This document shows positions 7,785-15,327 of a stretch of 28,615 nt of DNA, in pieces. Under the pieces are notes generated by a model. It was not told where the DNA came from and did no database searches. It saw only the letters and a program-made list of their open reading frames with translations. Where the stretch lies: NCBI GenBank assembly GCA_002315855.1, contig DCIG01000061.1, positions 30,459 through 59,073 of the forward strand, given 5' to 3'. The DNA comes from Lentisphaeria bacterium UBA1732. GTDB taxonomy: Bacteria; Verrucomicrobiota; Lentisphaeria; Victivallales; UBA1829. The stretch's first letter is position 1. The number at the start of each line of letters is the position of its first letter. The translations under genes and the position numbers were made by a program.

Positions 7785-9626
7785 TTACTTCGTAACTTCC
7801 TTCATGAAGACGATGTCGGTTACTTCATCGGAGGCTTCATCGTAGTAGAATGCGATACAGCCGGAGGATGTTTTACCTTTCCAGGTCAGCATGAACGGCA
7901 GAACGGTTGCACCGGTGCTGTCGGTTTTGAAATCCATGCGGGAAGAAAGATACTTCTCCTGTGCACTCATTGAAGTAGAGGCGAAGCCCTGAAGTTCCTT
8001 GGTCAAGTCCTGAACTTTTTCCTTGGCTTCTGTTTCTTTCGCCATCAAATCTTCTTTTTCATCATCTGCGGCTTCTTCCAGACTGCCCTGAATTTCCTGG
8101 AGCTGGCGTTTTGCTTCCGTCAGTTGATCCTGAACTTCTTTTTTGGCATTTGCGGAAGCCAGAATTCTGGATTCCTGTTTGCCGGCGAAAATATCAGCCA
8201 GATAATCGCCGCTTTTATCTTCACGGACGCGTCCGTACTGTTCTGTCAAAGCGCCTTTGAAATCCTTGAATTCCTTACGGGAAGCATTTTTCATGAAACA
8301 GACGACTTTGCTGAGCTGATTCCCGGAATAGACGAGGTCAACGCTCTTAATCAGCAGACCGCTTTCTTTTTCCTTGGAGTCAGCGGGGAAAGCGATGGTG
8401 TCGCGTCCCACGCCCTGAGTCAGATATTTGAATTCAGGTTCCTTCCACAGCACCAAATGCACTTCGGACATACTGAATCCCCACATGGCATTTTTGTATG
8501 CCGGACAAGCATCAATGCCGGAAGCATCTTCGGAAATTGCCTTGATCTGCTCTTCAGCTTTGTTCATGACTTCTTCATAAAGGGCTTGGTTCTCATCCGT
8601 GTCTTCGATTACAATTGTTTTCTTTGCAGTCGATTTGGAGGAGCTTGTTTTGGAAGTCTTCGCAGACTTCACATCGACCTCTTCCGTTGTATTGCCGCTG
8701 TCAACCACTTCCCCGTCTTCGCCGCTTCCTTCGACCGCTTCTTTTGCGGCCTTGCGGGCGGCTTCTGCTGCGGCTTTCTTCGCCTCAGCCTCTTTTGCCG
8801 CCTTTATCGATTTGGCGCAGACAGTGATATATTTTTTCGCGCATTCGCGGGCATTGGTCCACATATCGGAGAGCGGTTCATAGATGTATCCGGCGGATTC
8901 ATTGTGCTTGAAAATTTCGCCTTTCAGCTTGAGGATATTTTCCTGAATCCGTTCATTGCGCTGACGAGCAAACTCCGCGCGATGCTGTTCCGTATACTTT
9001 TCGCGCAGATACTTGTTCCACTGCGGATCGAATTTGGAACGTTCTTCATCAGACAAGTCGACCATATCAATGGCAGTGTCATTCACTATGACGTAGTAAT
9101 CTGTAATACGGATGACTTTTCCGGAAACACGGTACTGCTTCGGACCTTTGTTGTATTCGACCGTAACGGTGTCGCGGAGTTTATACATCGGAAATTCCTT
9201 AGCCGCATCATTGGCAAGGATTTCTTCGTATTTGGCGGTATCGGAGCCGAACTCCTCTTCCATCATTGCACGAGCTTTGTCGTTCAGTTCTTTTGCAGGT
9301 GTGTTTTCGATGGGCTTGGCGGGAAGCAGCGGCATCTGTTTGGCGACATCGTCCATGATGTTCCTGGTAACAGCGGCGCTTTCGATATTTTCTTCCGTTT
9401 CGGCATAGGAGTCAACGATACTTTTGATGAGTTCGGTACGCTGAATGGATAACTGATACATGTCGGCAGGGTTCGAGCTGCTGGTTTTCTGTGCACTGCT
9501 ATTTATAAGGACATTGCTGCCCAACCCCTTTTGAGCTTTCGGGGCCTGAGCATTTGCTGCGGGAACATCTGCCAGAGTGCAGACTGCGGCAATACAAACT
9601 CCGGTAAGTAAGAGACGTCTTTTCAT
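7785..9626 (-). CDS. Secreted protein of unknown function, long paralog (two-domain)
   Basis: 613 residues, family not recognised. A Sec signal peptide (MKRRLLLTG..., cleavage after ANA at residue 26) sends it out of the cytoplasm. Residues about 30-275 form a charged helical N-terminal region, including KELNDKARAMMEEEFGSDTAKYE and a beta segment, DTVTVEYNKGPKQYRVSGKV, like a small barrel. These are shared with the neighbouring 325-residue paralog. Residues about 275-340 are a low-complexity Ala/Lys then Ser/Thr/Lys linker. Residues about 355-613, absent from the paralog, contain AMWGFSMSEVHLVLWKEPE, a SVDLVYSGNQLSKVVCFMKN strand pair, a long coiled coil (about 490-555) and a final VTDIVFMKEVTK. 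The 'WGFSMSEV' opening followed by Y-G-N-L strands recalls periplasmic domains of unknown function. GAGGTT ribosome site; own promoter and terminator. Confidence 0.8.
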   Translation of the reverse strand: MKRRLLLTGVCIAAVCTLADVPAANAQAPKAQKGLGSNVLINSSAQKTSSSNPADMYQLSIQRTELIKSIVDSYAETEENIESAAVTRNIMDDVAKQMPLLPAKPIENTPAKELNDKARAMMEEEFGSDTAKYEEILANDAAKEFPMYKLRDTVTVEYNKGPKQYRVSGKVIRITDYYVIVNDTAIDMVDLSDEERSKFDPQWNKYLREKYTEQHRAEFARQRNERIQENILKLKGEIFKHNESAGYIYEPLSDMWTNARECAKKYITVCAKSIKAAKEAEAKKAAAEAARKAAKEAVEGSGEDGEVVDSGNTTEEVDVKSAKTSKTSSSKSTAKKTIVIEDTDENQALYEEVMNKAEEQIKAISEDASGIDACPAYKNAMWGFSMSEVHLVLWKEPEFKYLTQGVGRDTIAFPADSKEKESGLLIKSVDLVYSGNQLSKVVCFMKNASRKEFKDFKGALTEQYGRVREDKSGDYLADIFAGKQESRILASANAKKEVQDQLTEAKRQLQEIQGSLEEAADDEKEDLMAKETEAKEKVQDLTKELQGFASTSMSAQEKYLSSRMDFKTDSTGATVLPFMLTWKGKTSSGCIAFYYDEASDEVTDIVFMKEVTK

Positions 9627-9842
9627 TTCGATGGAACCTCAGTGATGATGGTTGTTTTCTGAATCCAGTTCGTTATTGCTTTTTATTCGTTTTGTTTTTC
9701 TGCAAGGTGCCCCAATCAATTCAGAACGGAAATTTTTCACGGATGCACAAAAAGTCAGTAAAAGCATATTGCCTGACTTTGCACACCCCCCGAAAGACAA
9801 ATTTCCAAATGAACGGAGATGCCCTGAAAAAAACAGAACACC

Positions 9843-9913
9843 ATTACTTTAGCTTGATTCTTCGTCATTTCAAGCTGTAATGTCGTTGAAAACGCATTTT
9901 TTCACAAAAAAAA
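9843..9913. repeat. Copy 1 of duplicated upstream region of the paralog pair
   Basis: About 70 bases starting ATTACTTTAGCTTGA that match 11079-11147, including a palindrome (AGCTTGA, 12 bases, TCAAGCT), a following AACGC and an A-rich end. It lies about 217 bases upstream of the 613-residue gene and is the mark of a tandem duplication that included the promoter. Confidence 0.75.
9846..9873 (-). promoter_or_regulatory. Promoter of the 613-residue paralog, on a palindrome
   Basis: Minus strand: -35 TTGAAA (9868-9873), a 16-base spacer, -10 TAAAGT (9846-9851). It is built on the same palindrome as the promoter of the second paralog. On the plus strand the same palindrome offers TTGATT-16-TGTAAT, pointing into the 3' end of the second paralog. 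The leader to the ATG would be long, about 210 bases. Confidence 0.5.
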
Positions 9914-10047
9914 GTACTTTTTCTGTTTGTTCATGGGAAAATACCGAGGAAACCATCATTTTTTGCGTTTCAGGAACAAAATATCAGGACCAACCCGATT
10001 GGTTCGACAGAACGTTTTGTATGACTTTCCCGATAAAGCACGCGTTT

Positions 10048-11025
10048 TTATTTCGTATTCTTATTCCTGACGGTATTGGAAGGTGTTTTCCTGTCTGTTT
10101 TTGGACTGACGGCGGCACTGTTTTTGACAGCTTCACCGGAAGCCTTATTTTCAGATTCCTCTTTCACTGTGTCTTTCTTCGCTTTCACCTCTTTTTCAGC
10201 CTGGATTTTCTGACTGCGGCTTTTGATTTGGCTTTGTGCGCATTCGCGGGCATTGCTCCATGTATCGGCAAGGGGGTCATAGATGTAGCCTGCGGCTTCG
10301 TTATGCTTGAATATCTCCTCTTTCAGCTTGAGAATATTTTCCTGAATCCGTTCGTTTCGCTGGCGGGCAAACTCCGCACGATGAGTTTCGACGTACAGTT
10401 CGCGCAACTGTTTATTCTTCTGCAAATCGAATTTGGAACGTTCTGCGCCGGACAAATCGACCATATCAATCGAGGTATCGTTGATAATCACATAAGAATC
10501 CGTGATTTTAACGACTTTTCCCGTAATCCTGTACTGGTTGCGCCCCTTGGTGTACTGGACGGTTACGGTGTCACGCTGTTTGAATATCGGGTATTCCTTC
10601 GCCGCCTCATCGTCAAGGTGTTTTTCGTACTTGGCTGTATCGGAACCGAACTCCTCTTCCATCATTGCACGAGCCTTGTCGTTCAGTTCTTTCACTGGCA
10701 TGTTTTCAACGGGCGCAGCGGGAGTCAGCGGCATCTGTTTTGCGACATCATCCAGGATTTTTTTAGTTACAGCGGCACTTTCAATATTTTTTCCGGCATC
10801 TGCATTGAGGTCGATGATACTTTTGATGAGTTCGGTCCGCTGAACAGACAGTTGATAAAAAGAAGACGGGATTGTGCTGCTTGTCTTTTGTGCACTGCTG
10901 TTGATCAGGACGCTGCTGCCTGTTCCTTTTTGGATTTTCGCAGTCTGAGCATTTGCGTCGGGCAGATTGGTCAATGCGATGATGGCGGCGATACAGAGAC
11001 CGGTAAGGAGTAAATGTCTGTTCAT
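10048..11025 (-). CDS. Secreted protein of unknown function, short paralog
   Basis: 325 residues, a clear tandem paralog of the first half of the 613-residue protein next to it. Shared blocks include LINSSAQKTSS, YQLSxQRTELIKSI, KELNDKARAMMEEEFGSDTAKYE, DTVTVxYxKGxxQYR, NDTxIDMVDLS, HRAEFARQRNERIQENILKLK and FKHNExAGYIY with P-L-D-W-N-A-R-E-C-A. A Sec signal peptide ends in ANA (about residue 26). After residue 275 it has only a Lys/Glu/Ser-rich tail (about 50 residues) and lacks the C-terminal WGFSMSEV domain and coiled coil. The ribosome site AGAGGT and the bases between it and the ATG (TTTCATCGA) resemble those of the larger gene. Two cysteines are found, one of them in the signal peptide. 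Function unknown. Confidence 0.8.
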   Translation of the reverse strand: MNRHLLLTGLCIAAIIALTNLPDANAQTAKIQKGTGSSVLINSSAQKTSSTIPSSFYQLSVQRTELIKSIIDLNADAGKNIESAAVTKKILDDVAKQMPLTPAAPVENMPVKELNDKARAMMEEEFGSDTAKYEKHLDDEAAKEYPIFKQRDTVTVQYTKGRNQYRITGKVVKITDSYVIINDTSIDMVDLSGAERSKFDLQKNKQLRELYVETHRAEFARQRNERIQENILKLKEEIFKHNEAAGYIYDPLADTWSNARECAQSQIKSRSQKIQAEKEVKAKKDTVKEESENKASGEAVKNSAAVSPKTDRKTPSNTVRNKNTK

Positions 11026-11081
11026 TCGATGAAACCTCTCTTCGGATGGTTGTTTTTGAATCGTTTTTCTTCAAATCTATT

Positions 11082-11109
11082 ACTTTAGCTTGAATCTTTG
11101 TCTTTTCAA
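11082..11109 (-). promoter_or_regulatory. Promoter of the 325-residue paralog
   Basis: Minus strand: -35 TTGAAA (11104-11109), a 16-base spacer, -10 TAAAGT (11082-11087). The predicted leader is about 50 bases. It shares its palindrome with the rnhC promoter on the opposite strand, so the two promoters occupy the same DNA and should exclude each other. Confidence 0.6.
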
Positions 11110-11117
11110 GCTATAAT
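11090..11117 (+). promoter_or_regulatory. Promoter of rnhC, divergent and overlapping
   Basis: -35 TTGAAT (11090-11095), a 16-base spacer, -10 TATAAT (11112-11117). Because the -10 touches the ATGs at 11118 and 11121, those cannot be the rnhC start; this favours the ATG at 11181. Confidence 0.7.
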
Positions 11118-11180
11118 ATGATGTCAAACGCTTTTTTTTCAAAAAAACTAATTTCAACTTCTGCCAACATCATCTTTGCC

Positions 11181-12146
11181 ATGTCAGAATCAGCCTCTGC
11201 AAAAAAAACGAACTGCTTTGTCGCCACACTGTCCCCTGAACTCATAAACCAGCTGAAACATGTTCTGGAGACTTCCTGCTGGGAATTGTCCGATGCACCC
11301 TCCTGCGTATTCCATGCGAAAAAAGAAAAAACATCGGTTTCGGCTTATCGTTCCGGCAAATTGCTGGTTCAGGGGAAAGGGACGCAGGATTTTGTTGAGT
11401 TTATTTTGGAGCCGCTGACAGGTGTCGGCATTGAAAACGAATCTGCCGCGGCACCGATTCTTCCGTTTCAGTCCGCCCATGCCGGTACGGATGAAAGCGG
11501 CAAAGGCGATTTCTTCGGGCCGCTGGTGATTTCCTGTGTTTTCGTGGCGAATCAGCAGACGGCATCCGCATTGGAGCAAGCCGGAGCGCGCGACTCGAAA
11601 CTGATTAAAGACGACACCCGCATTTCCTCCATTGCCGCACAAATCAAACGAATTGTGCACGGGCAGTTCAGCATCGTAGCAATCGGACCTGCCGCATACA
11701 ACAGGCTGTACAATTCCATGCGGAATCTGAATTCTCTCCTTGCATGGGGACATGCCCGCGCAATTGAAAACATGCTGGAGAAAGCGCCCGAATGCACACA
11801 CGCCATTTCCGACCAGTTCGCAAATCCGAAACTCATCGAACGCGCCCTGCTGAAAAATGGACGATCCATCCGGCTTGAACAGTTTACCAAAGGCGAACGC
11901 GACATCGCTGTGGCGGCGGCATCCATTCTTGCCCGCGACGCATTTGTGGCAAAAATGAAAGAATTGAGTGCGTCATGCGGCATGGATTTGCCGAAAGGCG
12001 CGGGGACGCAGGTGGACGTGATTGCAAAACACTTATTCAACGCCGGAGGTGCGGATTTGCTTGGTTCGGTGGCGAAAATGCACTTCAGAACAGCCAGGAA
12101 GGCAATGGGACTTCCTCCGGATGATGAACTGTTTCCTCTGAGCTGA
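11181..12146 (+). CDS. rnhC: Ribonuclease HIII
   Basis: 321 residues from the ATG at 11181. It cleaves the RNA strand of RNA-DNA hybrids. The N-terminal substrate-binding domain (about 1-90, with the FVEFILEPLTG ending) is what separates HIII from HII. The catalytic domain starts at residue 102 with the HIII-type GTDESGKGDFFGPLV (Asp104, Glu105) and carries the third carboxylate, Asp211, in SDQFANP; GERDIAVAAASILARDAF follows. The open frame reaches to 11118, but that ATG abuts the -10 box, so the internal ATG is chosen although no strong ribosome site is visible. The gene shares a divergent promoter with the short paralog. The stop codon lies inside a copy of the AGCTGATTTCAAA motif. Confidence 0.93.
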   Translation: MSESASAKKTNCFVATLSPELINQLKHVLETSCWELSDAPSCVFHAKKEKTSVSAYRSGKLLVQGKGTQDFVEFILEPLTGVGIENESAAAPILPFQSAHAGTDESGKGDFFGPLVISCVFVANQQTASALEQAGARDSKLIKDDTRISSIAAQIKRIVHGQFSIVAIGPAAYNRLYNSMRNLNSLLAWGHARAIENMLEKAPECTHAISDQFANPKLIERALLKNGRSIRLEQFTKGERDIAVAAASILARDAFVAKMKELSASCGMDLPKGAGTQVDVIAKHLFNAGGADLLGSVAKMHFRTARKAMGLPPDDELFPLS

Positions 12147-12161
12147 TTTCAAAAGTCATGC

Positions 12162-12188
12162 GGGGAGACATGAACGTCTCCCTGTTTT
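12162..12188 (+). terminator. Intrinsic terminator of rnhC
   Basis: GGGAGAC (12163-12169) pairs with GTCTCCC (12176-12182), a 6-base loop between them, followed by TGTTTTG. The T-run is short and broken. Confidence 0.7.
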
Positions 12189-12272
12189 GCCGTTCCGCCC
12201 CGAATTGTGAACCTTTTCTAACTTTTCGCCGCGATTCGATGACTTAAAATTGATTTTATAGCTTTCTTTCAG

Positions 12273-12300
12273 TTGACTTTTCCTTTTTCCGTGGTAAATT
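12273..12300 (+). promoter_or_regulatory. Promoter of the aldolase gene
   Basis: -35 TTGACT (12273-12278), a 16-base spacer, -10 TAAATT (12295-12300). The ribosome site GAAAGGA sits 8 bases before the ATG at 12349. Confidence 0.75.
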
Positions 12301-12348
12301 ATATCTTGTAGTCCTATTCCAAACCATTCAACAAGAAAGGATCATACA

Positions 12349-13323
12349 ATGATCAATTACAAAGATCTCGGTCTTGTCAATACCCGCGACATGTTCGCCA
12401 AGGCAATGGCCGGACACTATGCAGTTCCTGCATTTAACTTCAATAACATGGAACAGCTTCAGGCGATTATCGCCGCCTGCTCCGAAATGGAATCTCCTGT
12501 TATTCTGCAGGTCTCCAAGGGCGCACGCAACTACGCCAATCAGACTCTTCTCCGCTACCTTGCACAGGGTGCAGTGGAATACGCCCGTGAAATCGGCGGC
12601 GGAAAAGTCATTCCGATCGCTCTTCACCTCGACCATGGCGATTCATTCGAGCTCTGCAAGGATTGCATCGAATTCGGTTTCTCCTCTGTCATGATTGACG
12701 GTTCCGCAAAGCCGTTCGACCAGAACATCGCGGAAACCCGCAAGGTTGTTGAATTTGCCCATCAGTTCGACGTAACAGTCGAAGGCGAACTCGGCGTTCT
12801 CGCCGGCGTTGAAGACGAAGTCAAGGCCGAAACCCACACCTATACCCGTCCGGAAGAAGTCGAAGCCTTCCTCAATGGCACAGGCGTTGATTCTCTCGCC
12901 ATCTCCATCGGCACCAGCCACGGCGCATACAAGTTCAAACCGGGCACCGATCCGAAAATCCGTCTCGACATTCTCAAACAGATTGAAGAACGCATCCCCG
13001 GATTCCCGATTGTTCTGCACGGCTCCTCCTCCGTTCCGCAGGAATATGTCAAGATGATCAATGAATACGGCGGACAGCTTCAGGATGCCATCGGCATCGG
13101 CGAAGATCAGCTCCGCGAAGCCTCCAAGTCTGCCGTCTGCAAGATCAACATCGACTCCGATGGCCGTCTTGCCATGACCGCCGCTGTTCGCAAGGTTCTC
13201 TACACCAAGCCTGCCGAATTTGACCCCCGCAAGTACCTCGGTCCGGCCCGCGATATGCTGAAAGAACTCTACAAGCACAAAGTCATTGACGTCCTCGGCT
13301 CCGCCGGCCACGCCTTTGATTGA
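12349..13323 (+). CDS. fba: Class II fructose-bisphosphate aldolase
   Basis: 324 residues. It catalyses the zinc-dependent reversible cleavage of fructose 1,6-bisphosphate into DHAP and glyceraldehyde 3-phosphate (glycolysis and gluconeogenesis, cytoplasm). Motifs: NTRDMFAKAMAGHYAVPAFNFNN at the start, the metal-binding HLDHG (93-97), FSSVMIDGSAKPFDQNI, VEGELGVLAGVED, the phosphate-binding IGTSHGAYKF and LHGSSSVP, and late KINIDSDGRLA. The length and sequence follow the long class IIB type with the ending PRKYLGPARDMLKELYKHKV. It has its own strong promoter and terminators. Codon use is strongly biased to C-ending codons (TTC, ATC, CGC/CGT, AAG) compared with neighbours, as expected for an abundant enzyme. 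Confidence 0.96.
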   Translation: MINYKDLGLVNTRDMFAKAMAGHYAVPAFNFNNMEQLQAIIAACSEMESPVILQVSKGARNYANQTLLRYLAQGAVEYAREIGGGKVIPIALHLDHGDSFELCKDCIEFGFSSVMIDGSAKPFDQNIAETRKVVEFAHQFDVTVEGELGVLAGVEDEVKAETHTYTRPEEVEAFLNGTGVDSLAISIGTSHGAYKFKPGTDPKIRLDILKQIEERIPGFPIVLHGSSSVPQEYVKMINEYGGQLQDAIGIGEDQLREASKSAVCKINIDSDGRLAMTAAVRKVLYTKPAEFDPRKYLGPARDMLKELYKHKVIDVLGSAGHAFD

Positions 13324-13349
13324 TTCCGCTTGCAACCGGATGATCATAT

Positions 13350-13418
13350 CTGCCGGGTGATTTTCTTTCCCGGCAGAAAAATGCGGCGCAGGATTTTCGG
13401 TTCTGTGCCGCATTTTCG
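13350..13418 (+). terminator. Two hairpins after the aldolase gene
   Basis: CTGCCGGG (13350-13357) with CCCGGCAG (13369-13376), then AATGCGGCGCAG (13380-13391) with CTGTGCCGCATT (13403-13414; one G-T pair), the latter followed by TTCGTT. The second is the more terminator-like. Confidence 0.75.
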
Positions 13419-13595
13419 TTCAGTCCGGCATCTTCGGACGCAATGCCGAAGGAAGTGATTTTGCGAGAACTGATTTCAAACGTCATTTCTCTTTGGTACA
13501 GTTCATCTTTTGTGCAAAATATGACACTTTTCCTGAAATTTCTTCCAACTTTTTCTTTTTTCAGGCTGAAATCCTGATTTTTTTGAAGATAATGC

Positions 13596-13623
13596 TTGCA
13601 TTTCACATAACAGAGTGTATATT
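13596..13623 (+). promoter_or_regulatory. Promoter of rpmA
   Basis: -35 TTGCAT (13596-13601), a 16-base spacer, -10 TATATT (13618-13623). The 356-base gap between fba and rpmA also holds the fba terminators and one AACTGATTTCAAA motif (13468-13480). I see nothing else in it. Confidence 0.75.
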
Positions 13624-13679
13624 ATTATCTCATATTTTGCAAATACTCAACACTCATCATAAACACTTGGAGAACAAAA

Positions 13680-13955
13680 ATGGCACATAAAAAAGGTCAA
13701 TCCAGCAGCCGTAACGGTCGTGACAGCAATCCGCAGATGCGCGGCGTCAAAGCATTCGGCGGCGAATTAGTCCCCGCCGGCAGCATCATCGTCAGACAGT
13801 GCGGCACTCGCATTTATCCGGGCAAGAATGTCGGTCTCGGCCGTGATTTCACACTTTTCGCGCTTTGCGACGGTTATGTCAAATTCAACAAAGCAGCCAG
13901 AAAGTCTGTGGAAATTCTCCCGTTCGTTGTTGAAGAAGAAGTCGCTGAAGCCTGA
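13680..13955 (+). CDS. rpmA: 50S ribosomal protein L27
   Basis: 91 residues. L27 lies at the peptidyl-transferase centre. The N-terminus MAHKKGQSSSRNGRDSNPQMRGVK and the following FGGELVPAGSIIVRQCGTRIYPGKNVGLGRDFTLFAL are typical; no cleavable leader of the Firmicutes type is present. The ribosome site TTGGAGAA precedes the ATG. In most bacteria rplU (L21) sits directly upstream; here rpmA has its own promoter and terminator, and rplU is not in the window. obg follows after a 336-base gap. Confidence 0.97.
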   Translation: MAHKKGQSSSRNGRDSNPQMRGVKAFGGELVPAGSIIVRQCGTRIYPGKNVGLGRDFTLFALCDGYVKFNKAARKSVEILPFVVEEEVAEA

Positions 13956-13985
13956 TTGCCGTCAGACTCTTTTCAACACTGCTGA

Positions 13986-14028
13986 ACCCCCGCAAATCGC
14001 CCGATGACGACTACGGGGGTATTTTTTT
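13986..14028 (+). terminator. Intrinsic terminator of rpmA
   Basis: ACCCCCG (13986-13992) pairs with CGGGGGT (14014-14020), followed by seven T after one A. Confidence 0.8.
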
Positions 14029-14060
14029 CAAAACGAGGCAATTTCTGTTGGAAACAGCAG

Positions 14061-14218
14061 AGCTGATTTCAGATGTCTTTGACGGAAGGATTTTCTCAAT
14101 GCTCCCGTCCGGACTTTTGAAATCAGGTCGGCATTCCAAAACGTTCTTTCCCGCTTTTTACCGGCTGTGATTGTTGAAATTACCTTACATCTTTTCTTTC
14201 TGGTGAGCTGATTTCAAA
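14061..14218. repeat. Cluster of three intergenic RRCTGATTTCAAA motifs
   Basis: AGCTGATTTCAGA (14061-14073, +), CTGATTTCAAA in reverse (14116-14126, -) and AGCTGATTTCAAA (14206-14218, +) lie within the 336 bases between rpmA and obg. Further copies are at 7613-7625 (-), 12141-12153 (+) and 13468-13480 (+), with a degenerate one at 5339-5349. The first two in the cluster are inverted and could pair. Apart from these and the rpmA terminator I see nothing else between rpmA and obg, and no clear promoter for obg. Confidence 0.65.
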
Positions 14219-14291
14219 TGACATCGGCGGAACGATTTGAACACACAAATCTCCCCGCCGGATTTTTGGAAACAGATCCGGAGTCTTTCTC

Positions 14292-15326
14292 ATGTTTGTG
14301 GATCGCGCTGATATTACGATCAAGGCCGGCAATGGCGGAAATGGCTGCTGCTCTTTCCGTCGCGAAGCATTTGTCCCGAAAGGCGGCCCCAACGGCGGCG
14401 ATGGTGCTGACGGCGGCGACGTTATTTTTATGGGTGCTTCCGGGGAGCAGACCTTGGCAGATTTCGTTTTCAACCGCAGATTCGTTGCTCCCAAGGGCGG
14501 CGATGGACGAGGCAAAGACTGTCATGGCCGACGCGGGGATGATTTGATTATACGCGTTCCTCCGGGAACCATCATCAAAAACAAAGAAACAGGCGATATT
14601 CTTGCCGATATTGATGATGTTGACCGTCCGTATCTGATTGCAAAAGGCGGACGCGGCGGACGCGGCAATGCCCGTTTCGCCACCCCGACAAACCGCGCCC
14701 CCCGAGAATGCGAACGAGGAGAGGCAACCTACCCGATTCAGCTTGAACTGGAACTCAAACTGATTGCGGATGTTGCTTTCGTGGGCTATCCGAATGCGGG
14801 AAAATCCACGATTCTCAGCCGTCTTTCCAATGCTCAGCCGAAAATCGCCGCATATCCATTTACGACCCTCCATCCCGTGATTGGCATTATGGAATATCCT
14901 GATTTCCATAAGGTTACACTTGCCGATATTCCGGGGTTGATTGACGGTGCGCACTTGAATGTCGGTTTGGGGCATTACTTCCTCCGTCATATTGAGCGTA
15001 CCAAACTTCTGATTTACATGGTCGATATTCAGGGTGTTGACGGACGTGATCCTTTGCATGACCTCCAAGTTCTTGAAAATGAGCTGGAACAGTACATGGA
15101 AGGACTCAGCAAGCGAGCCCGCATTGTTTTGGCGAACAAGACCGATATTCTGGAAGACAAGTCGAAGCTGGACGAGTTCATTATGAATACGCCGGAAGGT
15201 CTGGAAGTAATCCCTCTCAGCGCCAAGGAAGATGCGTCTTTTGATGTGCTGAAAACGCGTATCCGCGAGCTTCTCGACGAAATTGCCACGAAAGAACAAG
15301 CCGACGAATGGAAACGGAATATCTGA
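14292..15326 (+). CDS. obg: GTPase Obg/CgtA
   Basis: 344 residues. Obg is an essential GTPase that acts in late 50S assembly and stress control. The glycine-rich Obg fold covers residues 1-158 (KAGNGGNG, PKGGPNGGDGADGGDV, KGGRGGRGNARFATPTNRAP). The G domain has G1 GYPNAGKST (165-173), G3 DIPG (212-215), G4 NKTD (282-285) and G5 SAK (310-312). It ends soon after the G domain, without the OCT domain found in some members. A weak CCGGAG ribosome site precedes the ATG. The next gene starts one base after the stop, so an operon is likely. obg downstream of rpmA is the usual arrangement in bacteria. Confidence 0.96.
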   Translation: MFVDRADITIKAGNGGNGCCSFRREAFVPKGGPNGGDGADGGDVIFMGASGEQTLADFVFNRRFVAPKGGDGRGKDCHGRRGDDLIIRVPPGTIIKNKETGDILADIDDVDRPYLIAKGGRGGRGNARFATPTNRAPRECERGEATYPIQLELELKLIADVAFVGYPNAGKSTILSRLSNAQPKIAAYPFTTLHPVIGIMEYPDFHKVTLADIPGLIDGAHLNVGLGHYFLRHIERTKLLIYMVDIQGVDGRDPLHDLQVLENELEQYMEGLSKRARIVLANKTDILEDKSKLDEFIMNTPEGLEVIPLSAKEDASFDVLKTRIRELLDEIATKEQADEWKRNI

Positions 15327-15327
15327 T

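Larger units (their letters stand above)
9627..10047. other. 421-base intergenic region between the two paralogs
   Basis: It holds the leader and promoter of the 613-residue gene (to about 9913) and then about 130 bases in which I see no gene. A small hairpin, ACCAA (9989-9993) with TTGGT (9999-10003), lies about 45 bases beyond the stop of the second paralog but lacks a T-run. The plus-strand open frame covering this area is antisense to the paralog and is not believed to be a gene. Confidence 0.6.
11079..11147. repeat. Copy 2 of duplicated upstream region of the paralog pair
   Basis: Matches 9843-9913. The core is a perfect 8-bp palindrome arm pair, AGCTTGAA (11088-11095) and TTCAAGCT (11104-11111) with 8 bases between, flanked by ACTTTA on one side and ATAAT on the other. 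It separates the short paralog (minus) from rnhC (plus). Confidence 0.75.

Noticed and set aside
9989..10003. Terminator of the short paralog
   Set aside because: The ACCAA/TTGGT hairpin has 5 bp and no T-run on the minus strand.
8124..11013. Long plus-strand open frames (442 and 377 codons) opposite both secreted paralogs
   Set aside because: They are antisense to genes with signal peptides, ribosome sites and terminators. They resemble each other only because the paralogs do, and have no ribosome sites. They are Phe-rich, as expected from the complement of Glu/Lys-rich coding sequence.
11118..11180. N-terminal extension of RNase HIII from the ATG at 11118
   Set aside because: The codon abuts the -10 box of the promoter and the extra residues do not look like the family.
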